Assembly: GCA_050084515.1 (NCBI GenBank)
Contig: CM114275.1
Location: 25,730,001-25,794,000 of the forward strand
Length of the DNA stretch: 64,000 bases
Direction of reading: 5' to 3'
Origin: Blasia pusilla
Lineage: Eukaryota > Marchantiophyta > Marchantiopsida > Blasiales
A program made the position numbers and the translations under genes. The notes beneath the pieces are model-generated. The model was not told the DNA's origin, did not search any database, and saw only the letters and a list, made by a program, of their open reading frames with translations. Positions 49,984 to 59,089 of this stretch are shown here, piece after piece; positions within the stretch are counted from its first letter, which is position 1; each line of letters starts with the position of its first letter.

Positions 49984-50304
49984 ATGGTCCATGGGGAGGT
50001 CGAAGAGGTGGCGGTGGATCTCCTCGTCGCTGATTTGCCCTCGGGGTTGCGCTTGTGGGACGAGAATCCGTCCGACGGGGTCCCACATTGGAATGTCCCT
50101 CTTTCTTATGACCAGATTGCGCTCCTATTTTCCTTTGCAGACGCTTATCTTAGTGACAGGGGATGTTTCTTAGTTTTGACTGGAGGGAGCGAGGACGAGC
50201 TCTTCAACCTCCAGTGCGTCAAGAGGTCGCTGAAGTGAAGGACGGCGCAATCGTGGGTCATCAAGAACGAGTACCCACTCCGATCCGCGACGAGTCAAAT
50301 TCGG
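49984..50304 (+). pseudogene. Methyltransferase catalytic region (motif IV side)
   Basis: The frame reads VEEVAVDLLVADLPSGLRLWDE, then WNVPLSYDQIALLFSFADAYL and RGCFLVLTGGSEDEL. It resembles the (D/N/S)PP(Y/F/W) strand of amino-methyltransferases, followed by the helix and the strand with a turn after it. In active enzymes the second motif residue is Pro; here DLPSG is read. A shift near 50,235 leads into QERVPTPIRDESNSG before the donor at 50,305. Confidence 0.55.
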
Positions 50305-50401
50305 GTAAGGGCTCTAAATTTGTATTCAAATTGTCTTTCTTCGATGGGTTGCATATCTCCATGAAACCCGTCGTATTGTTTGAGCTGGAGACTTTGGTGG
50401 T

Positions 50402-50659
50402 GCAATTCGTCTGAAAGCGACGGGTTGCAAATTTACCGCAAGTCTCCATTGGGTGAATGCAACCCGTCGGAACCTGACGGGTTGAAAGTGCTCATGCTTT
50501 TTCCTTGTGTTTTGGAATGATGCAACCCGTCTGAAAGCGACGGGTTGCTCTTAGCCAACCATGGGCTGCTCTAAGCCAGCAACCTGTCGCCTTTCGTTGT
50601 TCATGGACAAAAAAATCACTAACACTTGTAAAACAACCCATCGGACTCCGACAGGTTGC
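50402..50659. repeat. Cluster of five 27-bp palindromes in intron 3 of the ParB/methyltransferase gene
   Basis: Copies lie at 50402-50428, 50459-50485, 50522-50548, 50579-50602 (partial) and 50633-50659, with a spacing of about 57-63 bp. They sit after the donor at 50,305 and before the methyltransferase C-terminal exon. Confidence 0.75.
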
Positions 50660-50811
50660 TCCAATGTTAGGATTATAAAGAAGTTCTCTGGGGTTAAGCA
50701 AAGTTCTTTGGGGACGTGTTGCACATTATGTCACCATACTGAGAGTAGACCAATGGTCAAGTAGCTCTTTCTTGTTGGTGACATTGTTTCCAACGTGCTT
50801 CTTTACAAATG

Positions 50812-51320
50812 GACCACTCCTATGTTTACTGCTTTGTTCGGCCCGAGCACAACTTCCAGGTGTTTAAGATCCTGAATCCTATGGATCCATACTCCAATGG
50901 GTACAACTTAGATAGTTTATACAATTCCCCCCCGGGAATTTACATGCAAGACGGTACCCCCTTACTTGGAGGAAGGTAAAAGTCACCAGTCTTGATGCAA
51001 ACGCTCATCGAGCTGTGCTCAAGGCCGGGTGACTTGGTGTTCGACTTAGTGGGCCTTTCAGGGGCGAGTATCAAAGGCGCCTCGTAGAGTGGCAGGAACA
51101 TTCTCTGCCTTGAGGGAAGGCAACAACTGTTTGACCTTTGCAAGGAGGAAAAGGTAGATTACGACAGGCTAGTTGGGGCGTACAACTCTCCTCCGAAGCC
51201 GAGAGCTCCAGTTCCAGACCCACCATTGGTAGTGACACCATCGTTACTTCACACGAATCTGAAAATCGGGAGGGCAAGACCGACAATAATCTTGGAAGAG
51301 CTCTCGGACGATGACGAATG
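50812..51320 (+). pseudogene. Methyltransferase target-recognition and SAM-binding region (motifs X/I)
   Basis: From 50812 the frame reads MDHSYVYCFVRPEHNFQVFK and continues to a TAA at 50977. It goes on as SPVLMQTLIELCSRPGDLVF, DLVGLSGASIKGA, a TAG, then SGRNILCLEGRQQLFD. This matches the C-terminal half of beta-class methylases: K-P..L...LI....PGD.V.DPF.GSG...A...GR...G.E. Both stops lie in otherwise continuous sequence, so they look like recent point mutations. The tail (IILEELSDDDE) is acidic. Confidence 0.6.
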
Positions 51321-51377
51321 AGTTCAAAGAACTCAAGGACCCAGCATGACTGCAGCGTTTGGAGTAGGGATTTATTT

Positions 51378-52486
51378 GATGACGAGGCAAAAGATTTCAT
51401 AGAATAGATCAAATGTACACTTCCGAGCTTCTTTCGGATGTAATAAAGGACAAGATTTTTTCGAACGATGATGGTGTTTGTAAAAGTTTGCTGAATATCT
51501 TTTTTGGTCTTGTCAAATGTGATCGTCTATGTACTCCGAGGACTTCTATTTTGCAACCTGCCGGATTTCCACGACTTGCAACTTTTCACTTTTTGACCAC
51601 TATACCTTTTTAACCACTTCCAAGCAACCTGTCGGATTCTGACAGGTTGGTTGCGTGAGTGATCGGACTCTTTTGGACTCTTTAGAGGCATTATGGCGGG
51701 CTTCTTCACTTTGGCACCTTCCCCTAGTATCGTCAAACAAGGCGTAGGCTTCTTCTCTTCTCTAAGACATGTTGGATTCCTACTACCTGTGGGATTGCCA
51801 TCATGGTATTTCCAAGGACGGACCACATATTGATACTGGATGGGTGCCACATTGCAGAGCGTACAAGATATACTGCCGAGGAAGGCGGTGGGACTCAAAT
51901 CAGGTTACATGGGACCGTTATGGTGTACCTAGGGGGGGGCCAAGGCTCTCGAATTCGCCAATATTTTCAATCCCTGTCTACAATCGGTCAGAGGAACCAC
52001 TTGTATCCTAGGACATTCCTTTTGTACAAGAACCTAGGAGAGTTAGGAGTAATTTTGTAGATGACGAGGCTGAAGAAATCATAGACTAGATCAAATGTAC
52101 ATTTCCGAGATTCCTTCGGATGTAATAAAGGACGAGATTTTTTCAACCGATAATGGTGTTTGTAAAAGTTGAATATTTTTTTTGGACTTGTGGATTGTGT
52201 TCGTCTAGCTACTCAGAATTACAATTTTGCAACCCGTCGGATTCCGACGGGTTGCAACTTTTCACTTTTTGACCACTGCAACTTTTCAACCATTTCCAAG
52301 CAAGCTGTCGGATTCCGATAGGTTGGCTGTTTGAGTGATCGGACCCTTTCCCTGGGAGACCAAATTTTGAGGCATTGTGACGGGCTTCTTCACTTTTGGC
52401 TCGTTCCCCTAGTATCGTCAAACCGGTCTTAGGCTTCTTTTCTTCTCTAAGACGTGCTGGATTCCTATAACCTGTCGGATTGCCAT
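51378..52486. repeat. Direct duplication of ~425 bp in the 3' region of the ParB/methyltransferase gene
   Basis: 51378-51801 and 52060-52486 align along their length. Both begin GATGACGAGGC, end the frame with TAG, share TAGATCAAATGTACA and GATGTAATAAAGGAC, contain two palindromes each and end GGATTGCCAT. They are separated by ~258 bp of unrelated sequence that contains short open frames (51769-52060). The arrangement suggests an alternative or duplicated terminal exon plus 3' UTR. Confidence 0.75.
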
Positions 52487-52645
52487 TTCGGATTCCCAAA
52501 CAGTTCAATTTTCGTGGATGCAAGGTGGAATGGAATCACTTCTCAAAAGATTTCCTTTGTCATGATGAGCTTGCTTGCAAGGGATGCAAGCCATCTGGTT
52601 CCGACGGGTTGCAAGAGTTGGAACCTGTAAAATTCTGACGGGTTG
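51553..52645. repeat. Palindromes in the 3' region of the transposon
   Basis: Copies lie at 51553-51579, 51624-51650, 52229-52255, 52300-52326, 52586-52612 and about 52618-52645. The copy at 52229 is perfect, with 15-bp arms when flanking TT/AA are included. Two pairs occupy equivalent places in a duplicated segment. Confidence 0.75.
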
Positions 52646-53176
52646 GGAGGGGTGCAACTTCTCGGTTTATCACATTTAAGATCTGAATGAAGGGACCTCT
52701 GTTCCTCTTTACTCCAGACACCTAACAATATTTTGGTTCAATTATCGTCTCTTGTGTTCACATTTCACAAAGTTGGTCTTTATTTGAACCTTTCATTGAG
52801 ATGAGATTGCTACTTCAGGTCACATTATTTGCCAATGGTCCTCCAAAAAAATAGCCCTAGGCACAGCTTACTGTAGACTGAGAGAGGCAATGTGAAGAAA
52901 CTTAGGCTCACATGGAGAGTGATGGAAAAATGTTTGTAGTGGTCTTATGATGTCTACTTGTTTTTCGCCCCCTGGAAAAAGGAGGTTTCTTAAGGCCCAA
53001 ATGTGGACCACTACCTACTCTCTTATGAAGATTTCATGAATTTGAAAGCAAAAAAACATTTCAAATATGTCAAAAAGTTTTGAAGAGAGGAGGGGGATTT
53101 GGCCCTTTTTTTTGAAGAGAGACTCTCATCTCTTCCTCTCTTCCTCTCTTCATCTCCTCTCTTCCTTTCTCCTGCC

Positions 53177-54720
53177 AGAATACCAGCCCCCAGATTGCCT
53201 ACACCCATAGCTAGTAGAGCTAGAATAGTACAGCGACATCGACGTCACTTGGTTACTTAGTGGTGGTAATTTGGTGGTGGTGTGGCATCGGCGTTGGTCA
53301 TCGCGGAGCTCTTTGGTGGCTACCTTTTCCACTTCCGACGATTAATGAAGAGGAGGACGAGGGTGTTCCAAACACCGAGTCTTCTATGTTATTATCGAGT
53401 GTTGCAACTCCATTGATTTGGGACATGGACGGGATATATGGGGCCATGAAGGTCCCACGATGATACTCGGGTGCAGTGGGCACCATTGAGTTGGAGGACT
53501 TCATGCATGAGTTTGATATGTGGTGTGATATGCACATGTTGCGGAATGCCACGTTGTTTATACCCTTCTTGGCTTGGAAGGGGTTGTTTCAGCACTTGGA
53601 GGGACCACCCATGGATGATTACCATGAGTTTAGGAAGGACCATGATGTTGAGATTGAGGCGTGGAGACAATATTGGTCTCCAGGCTATGTGTCTATCACC
53701 CATAGTGGTATTGGTAGTAGTGCTCCTACTATGCCAGCCACCTCGACGTTGAGTGGTACGAGTACGAGCCACAGTGGGGGTACCAATGGAGGTACCAATG
53801 GGGGTACTAGTGGAGGTACTAGTGCCCCACCATCATTCAGCCCTGTTGTAGAGTTCTTCAAGAGGTTGAAGAAGAACTATCAGGGAGTGAAGAGAGAGAA
53901 GTTGAGGAGTCTCCAGGAATTTGAGCAAAAGACTGGTGAGAGTCTTCGTGAGGCATACACTCGTATACGACGCTTGATTTCAGTTACCCAAGGTGTGACT
54001 GAGGCTCAGGAAATCCAGTTTTGGTATGGGATCTTGGACAGAGAGTTGCGCCGCTGGGTACGTGATGCTACTCTTATGAGTGATGATTCACCCACATTGA
54101 CCCATGTGTTTGCTCTATCTGAGAAGATTGAGCTTAACATGATGAAGGAGAGAGTGGTGACATCCGCATTCAGTAGGGATACAACTACTACTTCTCGTGT
54201 TCAGCAGTCCACCTCACACTCTCGTAGTAGTGGTGGTGGTAGTAGTAGTGGGAGTTGTGGGGGATACACACGACCTCAGTCAGGTCCTAGAGGGACACTT
54301 GCCCAGAGACCATTGCCTGCATTTGCTGCCCCGCAGCAAGGACAGTCATGTTGGACATATGGAGGTGATCGTGTTTGGAGGTTTTGTCCCCAAGAGGATG
54401 GGAGATGGACTTTGGAGGATGGGCCTCAGTTGGCCCCAACTCAGTGTGATCATTGCGGGAGACCAGGTCATCCTTGAGAGCATTGCTTTGATCTTCATCC
54501 AGAGTTGAGATCAGGCCGCGGCCGTGGTGAAGTAGCTCCGAGAGGCCGAGGTGGTAGAGATGGACCAGTGGTTGGAGAGCCAACCGTAACTACCCCTACC
54601 ACTACGACAGAGTCAGCTATGGCTTCCAGGATTGAGCAGTTGGAGCAGAAGTTGGCTACTATGGCTGGTATCCAACATAGAGCAGGTTTGGGAGCAGGGG
54701 CTTCCACCTCTTATGGAGGG
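53177..54720 (+). pseudogene. Ty3 gag (capsid, zinc knuckle)
   Basis: The coding frame runs from about 53,260 through TGA at 53,461 into the long frame 53476-54477. The capsid part holds FFKRLKKNYQGVKREKLRSL, EFEQKTGESLREAYTRIRRL and YGILDRELRRWV, a retrotransposon gag helical domain. A Gly/Thr/Ser-rich linker precedes it. The nucleocapsid carries CDHCGRPGHP-stop-EHC (~54,448-54,486), a CX2CX4HX4C knuckle in which a TGA replaces a codon, probably CGA. A basic RGR-rich tail follows. Its role is particle formation and RNA packaging. Confidence 0.8.
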
Positions 54721-55096
54721 ATGATCTCTCTTATATGGCAAGTGCAGCAAAGGTTGAGGCATCAGATGCAATTACAAGAGGAGCCACTCGAACGTGAGAG
54801 CCACGTGGTGCTACTGTGGAGTTGGACCCACAGAGGGGTGAGGCTGGGAGGCACGCTAGGCTTCCCCAGTCATTCTTGTTGTCTGAGGTGCTTAGGACTC
54901 CATCCATGGTTCCTACGCAACCTATTGAGCTGACAGTGGGGACTGAGGCATCTACATCGCGTGTAGTAGACACGGATGCAACATCCAGTGCAGTATTGCA
55001 GATGGCAACTTCAGTGTTGGGATCCCCATTTTTTTCGGCCACGGAGCTGATGGCTTTAGGAGTTGACTAAGCTCCTGTTTTCAGCTAGCAGCCACG

Positions 55097-55960
55097 TTGT
55101 GTGAACGTGGGGGTGTTACTGCTACACGTGCTGAGGTGGATGAGGGTGTTGCGGTGGAGCGACCCTCTATGTTAGGTGTAGCATTGAGTACTAGTGCTAC
55201 TTGGCAGGTAGCAGCGGCGAAGATGGATGCATTACCAGCCCGGCCAACCATTGATCGTGAGAGGCTTACACCTCGTGTATGTATGTTGGACAACCGGAGT
55301 GGGATATTCCGATTGGTGAGTCCTACAGGTCAGGTGTATAGACCAGATAGATTCTTGTTAGACTCTGGTGCCCAACCTTTGATGTTGGGAAAGGCGACAT
55401 GTATTGGTTTGGGTATTCGGAGGTCAGAGCTTGAGCCTTGCCCATTCTAGATTCAAACATCACTTGGAAGAGCCAATGATAGGTCTCAATTCATGACACG
55501 AGAGAAGTTTTCTGTACAGATGAGACCAGATCATGCAACTGATAGCTCCCGGTTGGGAGTACCTGCAATGGTCACATCAGCCGAGTCGTATGATGTACTA
55601 GTTGGAGGAGCAGTATTGTACCCGATGGGTTTTCAGATGGATTACTGGACTGAGACAACATCTTATAGACTTGGTTGGCAGTCCGGGGATGGACGTATGA
55701 GCCAAGTTCCTGTGAGATTTATTTATGGGGCTCGACCAGGAGGGTCTTCCCCAACAGTGTTAGTATCTGTGGCTGGTTTTAGTGGATTAGTCACTTGGCG
55801 AGGAGACTTTTTGGAGGGTGATGTTTTTGCTATGGATTCTCCTGTGCATGAGGAGGTACAAGAGGTCCCTAGTTTTGCAGCAGTGGCATCCTCATCGTTG
55901 GATGTGCCACTTTGGAGTTCAGGCGGTGCACTACGGCAGGAGGCTGATCGCCTAGTGTAG
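55097..55960 (+). pseudogene. Ty3 aspartic protease and linker to the methyltransferase
   Basis: The frame 55097-55450 reaches RPDRFLLDSGAQPLMLGKA, with the protease DSGA (55361-55372). It continues after a TAG into 55493-55960, with LGVPAMVTSAESYDVLVGGAV and YPMGFQMDYW, resembling the retropepsin C-terminal part (normally xxLxGxxxLxxxGxxxD). The region beyond, to 56,070, is an acidic, Pro-rich linker that is also conserved in the fragment at 20,712-20,969 on the minus strand. It cleaves Gag-Pol in active elements. Confidence 0.75.
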
Positions 55961-56082
55961 GAGGCTTGGTGTGAGGCTGTTATACCTCATGAGGAAGAGG
56001 AGGCCCCATGGCGGACTCCTACTTCTGGTCCAGTTGGGTTATCCCCTTTGGATAGTTCACCCATTGTATGACAGTATCCGCC

Positions 56083-57020
56083 GAAGGGCATTTGTGTGTT
56101 AGATCTCTTTGGTAGGATTAGCATTGGTTTGGCTGCAATGTTGCAAACTGGTATTCCTGTGCGGAGATACGTGTATGTGGAGCGAGATGAGACGGTCTAG
56201 AGAGTCTCATCCCGACATATTGGTCAGTTTATGCGGAGATATCATGAGTTGTTGCCGCCATCAGCTATTCGTGGGTACCAGCGTGCTTTGCCATCACACA
56301 TTGCATTGTTGGGGGCGCAAGACCTTGAGAGGGTTGGTCCCGTGGATTTGGTGATTGCTGGATGGCCATGTCAGGGTCATACACGTGCTGGTCGTGGTGA
56401 GGGATTACACGACCCTAGGTCTCGATTGTTTTGGGAGATGTTACGGGTGTTACGACATCTTTAGGTTCATCAGGCACGTGCTCCAGCTTACATTCTGGAG
56501 AATGTTCTATTGTTGGGTGATACTCGGACCCGAATGATGGCGAGTGTTCATGAGGTGCGGTCTTGGATTGGACCAACGGTGTTGTTGGATGCAGCGCGAG
56601 TTGGCTCGCGTGCACATCGTCCACGCTTGTGATGGACAAACTTGTTGCCTAGGGAGGTTCTACGTTGACCATATGATGCAGTGCAGCGGGATCCTTGCCT
56701 TACAGTGGATAGTATCTTGGATATTGGGCGACTTTCTCAGGTGGTGAGGGTTATTGATCGGTCATCCATGGCAGTGGTGAACCGTGTGGGCTAGCCTAGG
56801 ATGGCACTACCCACATTTGTGAGTTTTTCCTCGTCACATGCATATAGGGAAGGTGGTCCCGGGCTTGTATGGGATTCTCATGTGCGACAATTGGTGGAGC
56901 CTAACGTTGATGAGAGAGAGCGTGCGATGGGATTTGCTATTGGTGTGACAGCGGTTGTTTCCATTTCTGAGGCTTCACGACGTCATGTGTTGGGTTAGGC
57001 CATGGACCTGAATTGTTTGA
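56083..57020 (+). pseudogene. C5-cytosine DNA methyltransferase domain inside Ty3 pol
   Basis: One frame with several stops holds the DNMT motifs in canonical order: motif I VLDLFGRISIGLAAML; acidic motif II YVYVERDE; motif IV DLVIAGWPCQGHTRAGRG with the catalytic Cys (PCQ at 56366-56374) intact; DPRSRLFWEMLRVLR; motif VI YILENV (56498-56506); motif VIII HRPRLWWTN; then VDERERAMGFAIG (motif IX) and VLG-stop-AMDLNCLTWIL (motif X). The block DPRSRLFWEMLR is like DNMT3/DRM enzymes. It would methylate cytosine C5 with SAM. It sits between protease and RT. Stops, such as those at ~56,197 and ~56,462, make this copy inactive. A second copy of the same domain at 19.7-21.0 kb shows it belongs to a family. 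Confidence 0.85.
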
Positions 57021-57299
57021 CTTGGATTTTGAGTCTTGGTATGGCCGAGCAGCGTCGACTTCGGACTATGTCTGTGGGTCTTCCACCCCTTGTGAAGAGC
57101 TCGATGGCTACCGGGACGGTAGAGGCATCGGTTGGGGGCGAGGAGAGTAGTATTTTGCATCCTTGGAGTAAATGGGATGTAATGGATGGGCATGTGGAGT
57201 TGGTTGCTCATGTTGGTGGAGGAGCTATTTGCTCAGGTGATGGTGTAGCTAAGGGTGTACTATCTTGTGAGGGGGTTGCGTAGTAGCCAATGGCATCGT

Positions 57300-58880
57300 C
57301 CTCTCCCTCTAGTGTGCCAGTGGAGGAGACTTGGGAGCCATTACTTGGGCCCAAGCTTACGGGAGGTGAGAAACGACGCTTGACATAATTCCTATATGCT
57401 TATAGGAGTTGTTTTGCCTTTAGCATGAAAGAGTTGGTTGCTTTGGTTGGACCCGATATAGAGATTGATTTGGCTAGTGATTCGCCAATCTTCCTTCGTC
57501 CCTACCGATATAGTGATATGGAGAGGGACCTGATTCAGAGTAGGACGTTGGACCTTTTGGAGGCTGGATTAGTGGAGTTGTCGCATGGAGAGTATGCATC
57601 AGCCAGTGTCATGCTTGCTAAAAAGGATGTGCATGGCAACTACGGATAGGCGGATGTGTGGAGATTACCTTCCTATCAATCGGCAGACCAAGGCCGATAG
57701 GTATGCCATGCCTACACTTGAGGAGATCATTGATGTGGTGGGACATGCAAAGATTTTTAGTACTTTGGATCTTCGGGCAGAATACCATCAATTGCCGATT
57801 TGAGAGAGTGACAAGGCCAAGACAGCATTTTGGGATGTCAACTCTCATGGCAAGGATTTTTTGTACCAGTGGAAATTCTTACCCTTTGGGTTGAAGAATG
57901 CACCTGCCGAGTTTCAGAGAGTGATGGACAGGATCCTAGCAGGGTTGGATTTTGTTCAGTGTTACATTGATGATATCTTGGTGTTCAGTAACACGGTGGA
58001 GGAGCATCAGATACATTTGCAGATTTTGTTTGAGCGGTTGAAAGCTCATGGTCTACGTTTGCATCCAAGAAAGTGTAAGTTCTTCCATGAGGATGTTGAG
58101 TACTTGGGTCATGTGATCTATCCGGATGGTTTGGGAGTTCAGAAAAGATGGAGGCTATTGCACTTATTCCTCGTCCGGTAGATGTGAGTAGAGTTCAGGC
58201 ATTCATGGGATTAGCGACCTACTATCGGAGGTATGTGAAGGGATTTAGTGCTATGGCAAAGCCTTTGAACCAATTGCTGAAATCAGGTCAGGAGTAGCAC
58301 TGGGGAGAGGATCAGGAGAGAGCTTTTGTGGAGCTCAAGGTCCAATTGGTGACGACGCCTATCTTGAGGAGACCTATCAGAGGGCCCCCATTTCAATTAC
58401 AAACTAATTGGAGTAGGTTGGGACTTGGAGCAGTGTTGACACAACATGATGATGAGCACATGGAGCTTGTGGTGGCATATGCAAGTCGTTCGAATAATGG
58501 AGCGGAGTCGCGCTACAGTTCATATGAGGGAGAGTGCTTGGCAGTAGTGTGGGTTGTGGCACACTTTAGGTGTTACTTGTTTGGCACACACTTTACCCTT
58601 GTTACTGATCATCAGCCGCTCAAGTGGTTGATGGAGTTGACATGCTTACAGGGAAGCTTGCACGGTGGGCTCTTATCTTACAGGAGTATGACTTCCAGGT
58701 GGTACATAGACCTGGAGTTGCCAACCTTGATGCTGATGGGTTGAGTAGGAACCCATGTACTAGCCAAGAGGATGCAACTGGGGCTAGATGGTATGGCGAG
58801 GTTGATGAGGAGATGGTGCCAAGTTGGCATGCATCCGCCTTTTTATGTTGGTTAGGGGTGGACTCTAGTATGACATGACA
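57300..58880 (+). pseudogene. Ty3 reverse transcriptase and RNase H
   Basis: RT blocks in order are RPYRYSDMERDLIQ, YASASVMLAKKD, DYLPINRQTKADRYAMP, FSTLDLRAEYHQLPI, FLPFGLKNAPAEFQRVMD and the catalytic box CYIDDILVFS (57963-57974) with both Asp intact. The tether (LATYYRRYVKGFSAMAKPL) and RNase H (LGLGAVLTQHDDEHME, SSYEGECLAVVWVV, TDHQPLKWLM, RPGVANLDADGLSR) follow. Stops at about 57,647 and 57,801, in one case where the family has Arg (TGA for CGA), and shifts near 58,140 and 58,630 break the frame. Confidence 0.85.
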
Positions 58881-59089
58881 TCTTACTCTAGTTAGAGGGT
58901 AAAGGGCCAGTCTTCAGATCCTAAGGTTGGAGATGGTGGTATGGATCAGCATGATATTCATGATGATGCGTTGGTGTTGGAGTTCCTACAGACCAATAGG
59001 GTGCTAGGCATAGTGAGCGAGACCGTGTTCTTCAACGTGCTAAGAGGTATCGATTGGAGGGAACACATATTCTCCGTGTGTGGGAGGAT

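Larger units (their letters stand above)
46509..51411 (+). pseudogene. Coiled-coil + ParB/Srx-like + beta-class DNA methyltransferase gene, degenerate
   Basis: Exons by eye are 46509-47138, 47233-47705, 48281-~50304 and ~50790-51411; the first two junctions agree in phase. Exon 1 is a charged coiled coil (QQEIEDREREVEMHKQELL). Exon 2 is ParB/Srx-like: IPLCRLRTMEYF, then FPPFYV and the signature WDGNHRFMAW. Exon 3 has a helical linker (48709-49719) and a catalytic region with motif IV as VADLPSG (50026-50046), then VPLSYDQIALLFSFADAYL and CFLVLTGG. Exon 4 carries motif X/I: LIELCSRPGDLVFDLVGLSG (~51,000-51,063). Motif IV before motif I is the beta-class order of N4-cytosine/N6-adenine methylases, and ParB-N plus N6_N4_Mtase fusions are known in bacteria. 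Stops (46728, 47010, 47587, 50977, 51075) and frameshifts inactivate this copy; motif IV (DPPY/W family) is also altered. Confidence 0.6.
40622..53176. mobile_element. DNA transposon with divergent transposase-like and ParB/methyltransferase genes
   Basis: The insertion interrupts the Ty3 element between leader and gag. Its ends are purine/pyrimidine-rich and roughly inverted (left GAGGAGAGGAAGAGAGG; right, reverse complemented, GGAGAAAGGAAGAGAGG), each followed inward by a TTTTTTTGAAGAGAG-like block. TTGCCTA occurs just outside both ends (40608-40614 and 53195-53201) and is a candidate part of a target duplication, although spacing to the ends is unequal. Inside are two divergent genes and some 37 palindromes of one family. 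The minus gene's HxH and SWIM motifs point to a MULE-like or related superfamily. The end coordinates are estimates. Confidence 0.65.

Noticed and set aside
46509-51411. Bacterial contamination as the source of the ParB/methyltransferase gene
   Set aside because: Consensus GT-AG introns with matching phases, plant TATA box, and location inside a plant Ty3 element argue for a nuclear locus.
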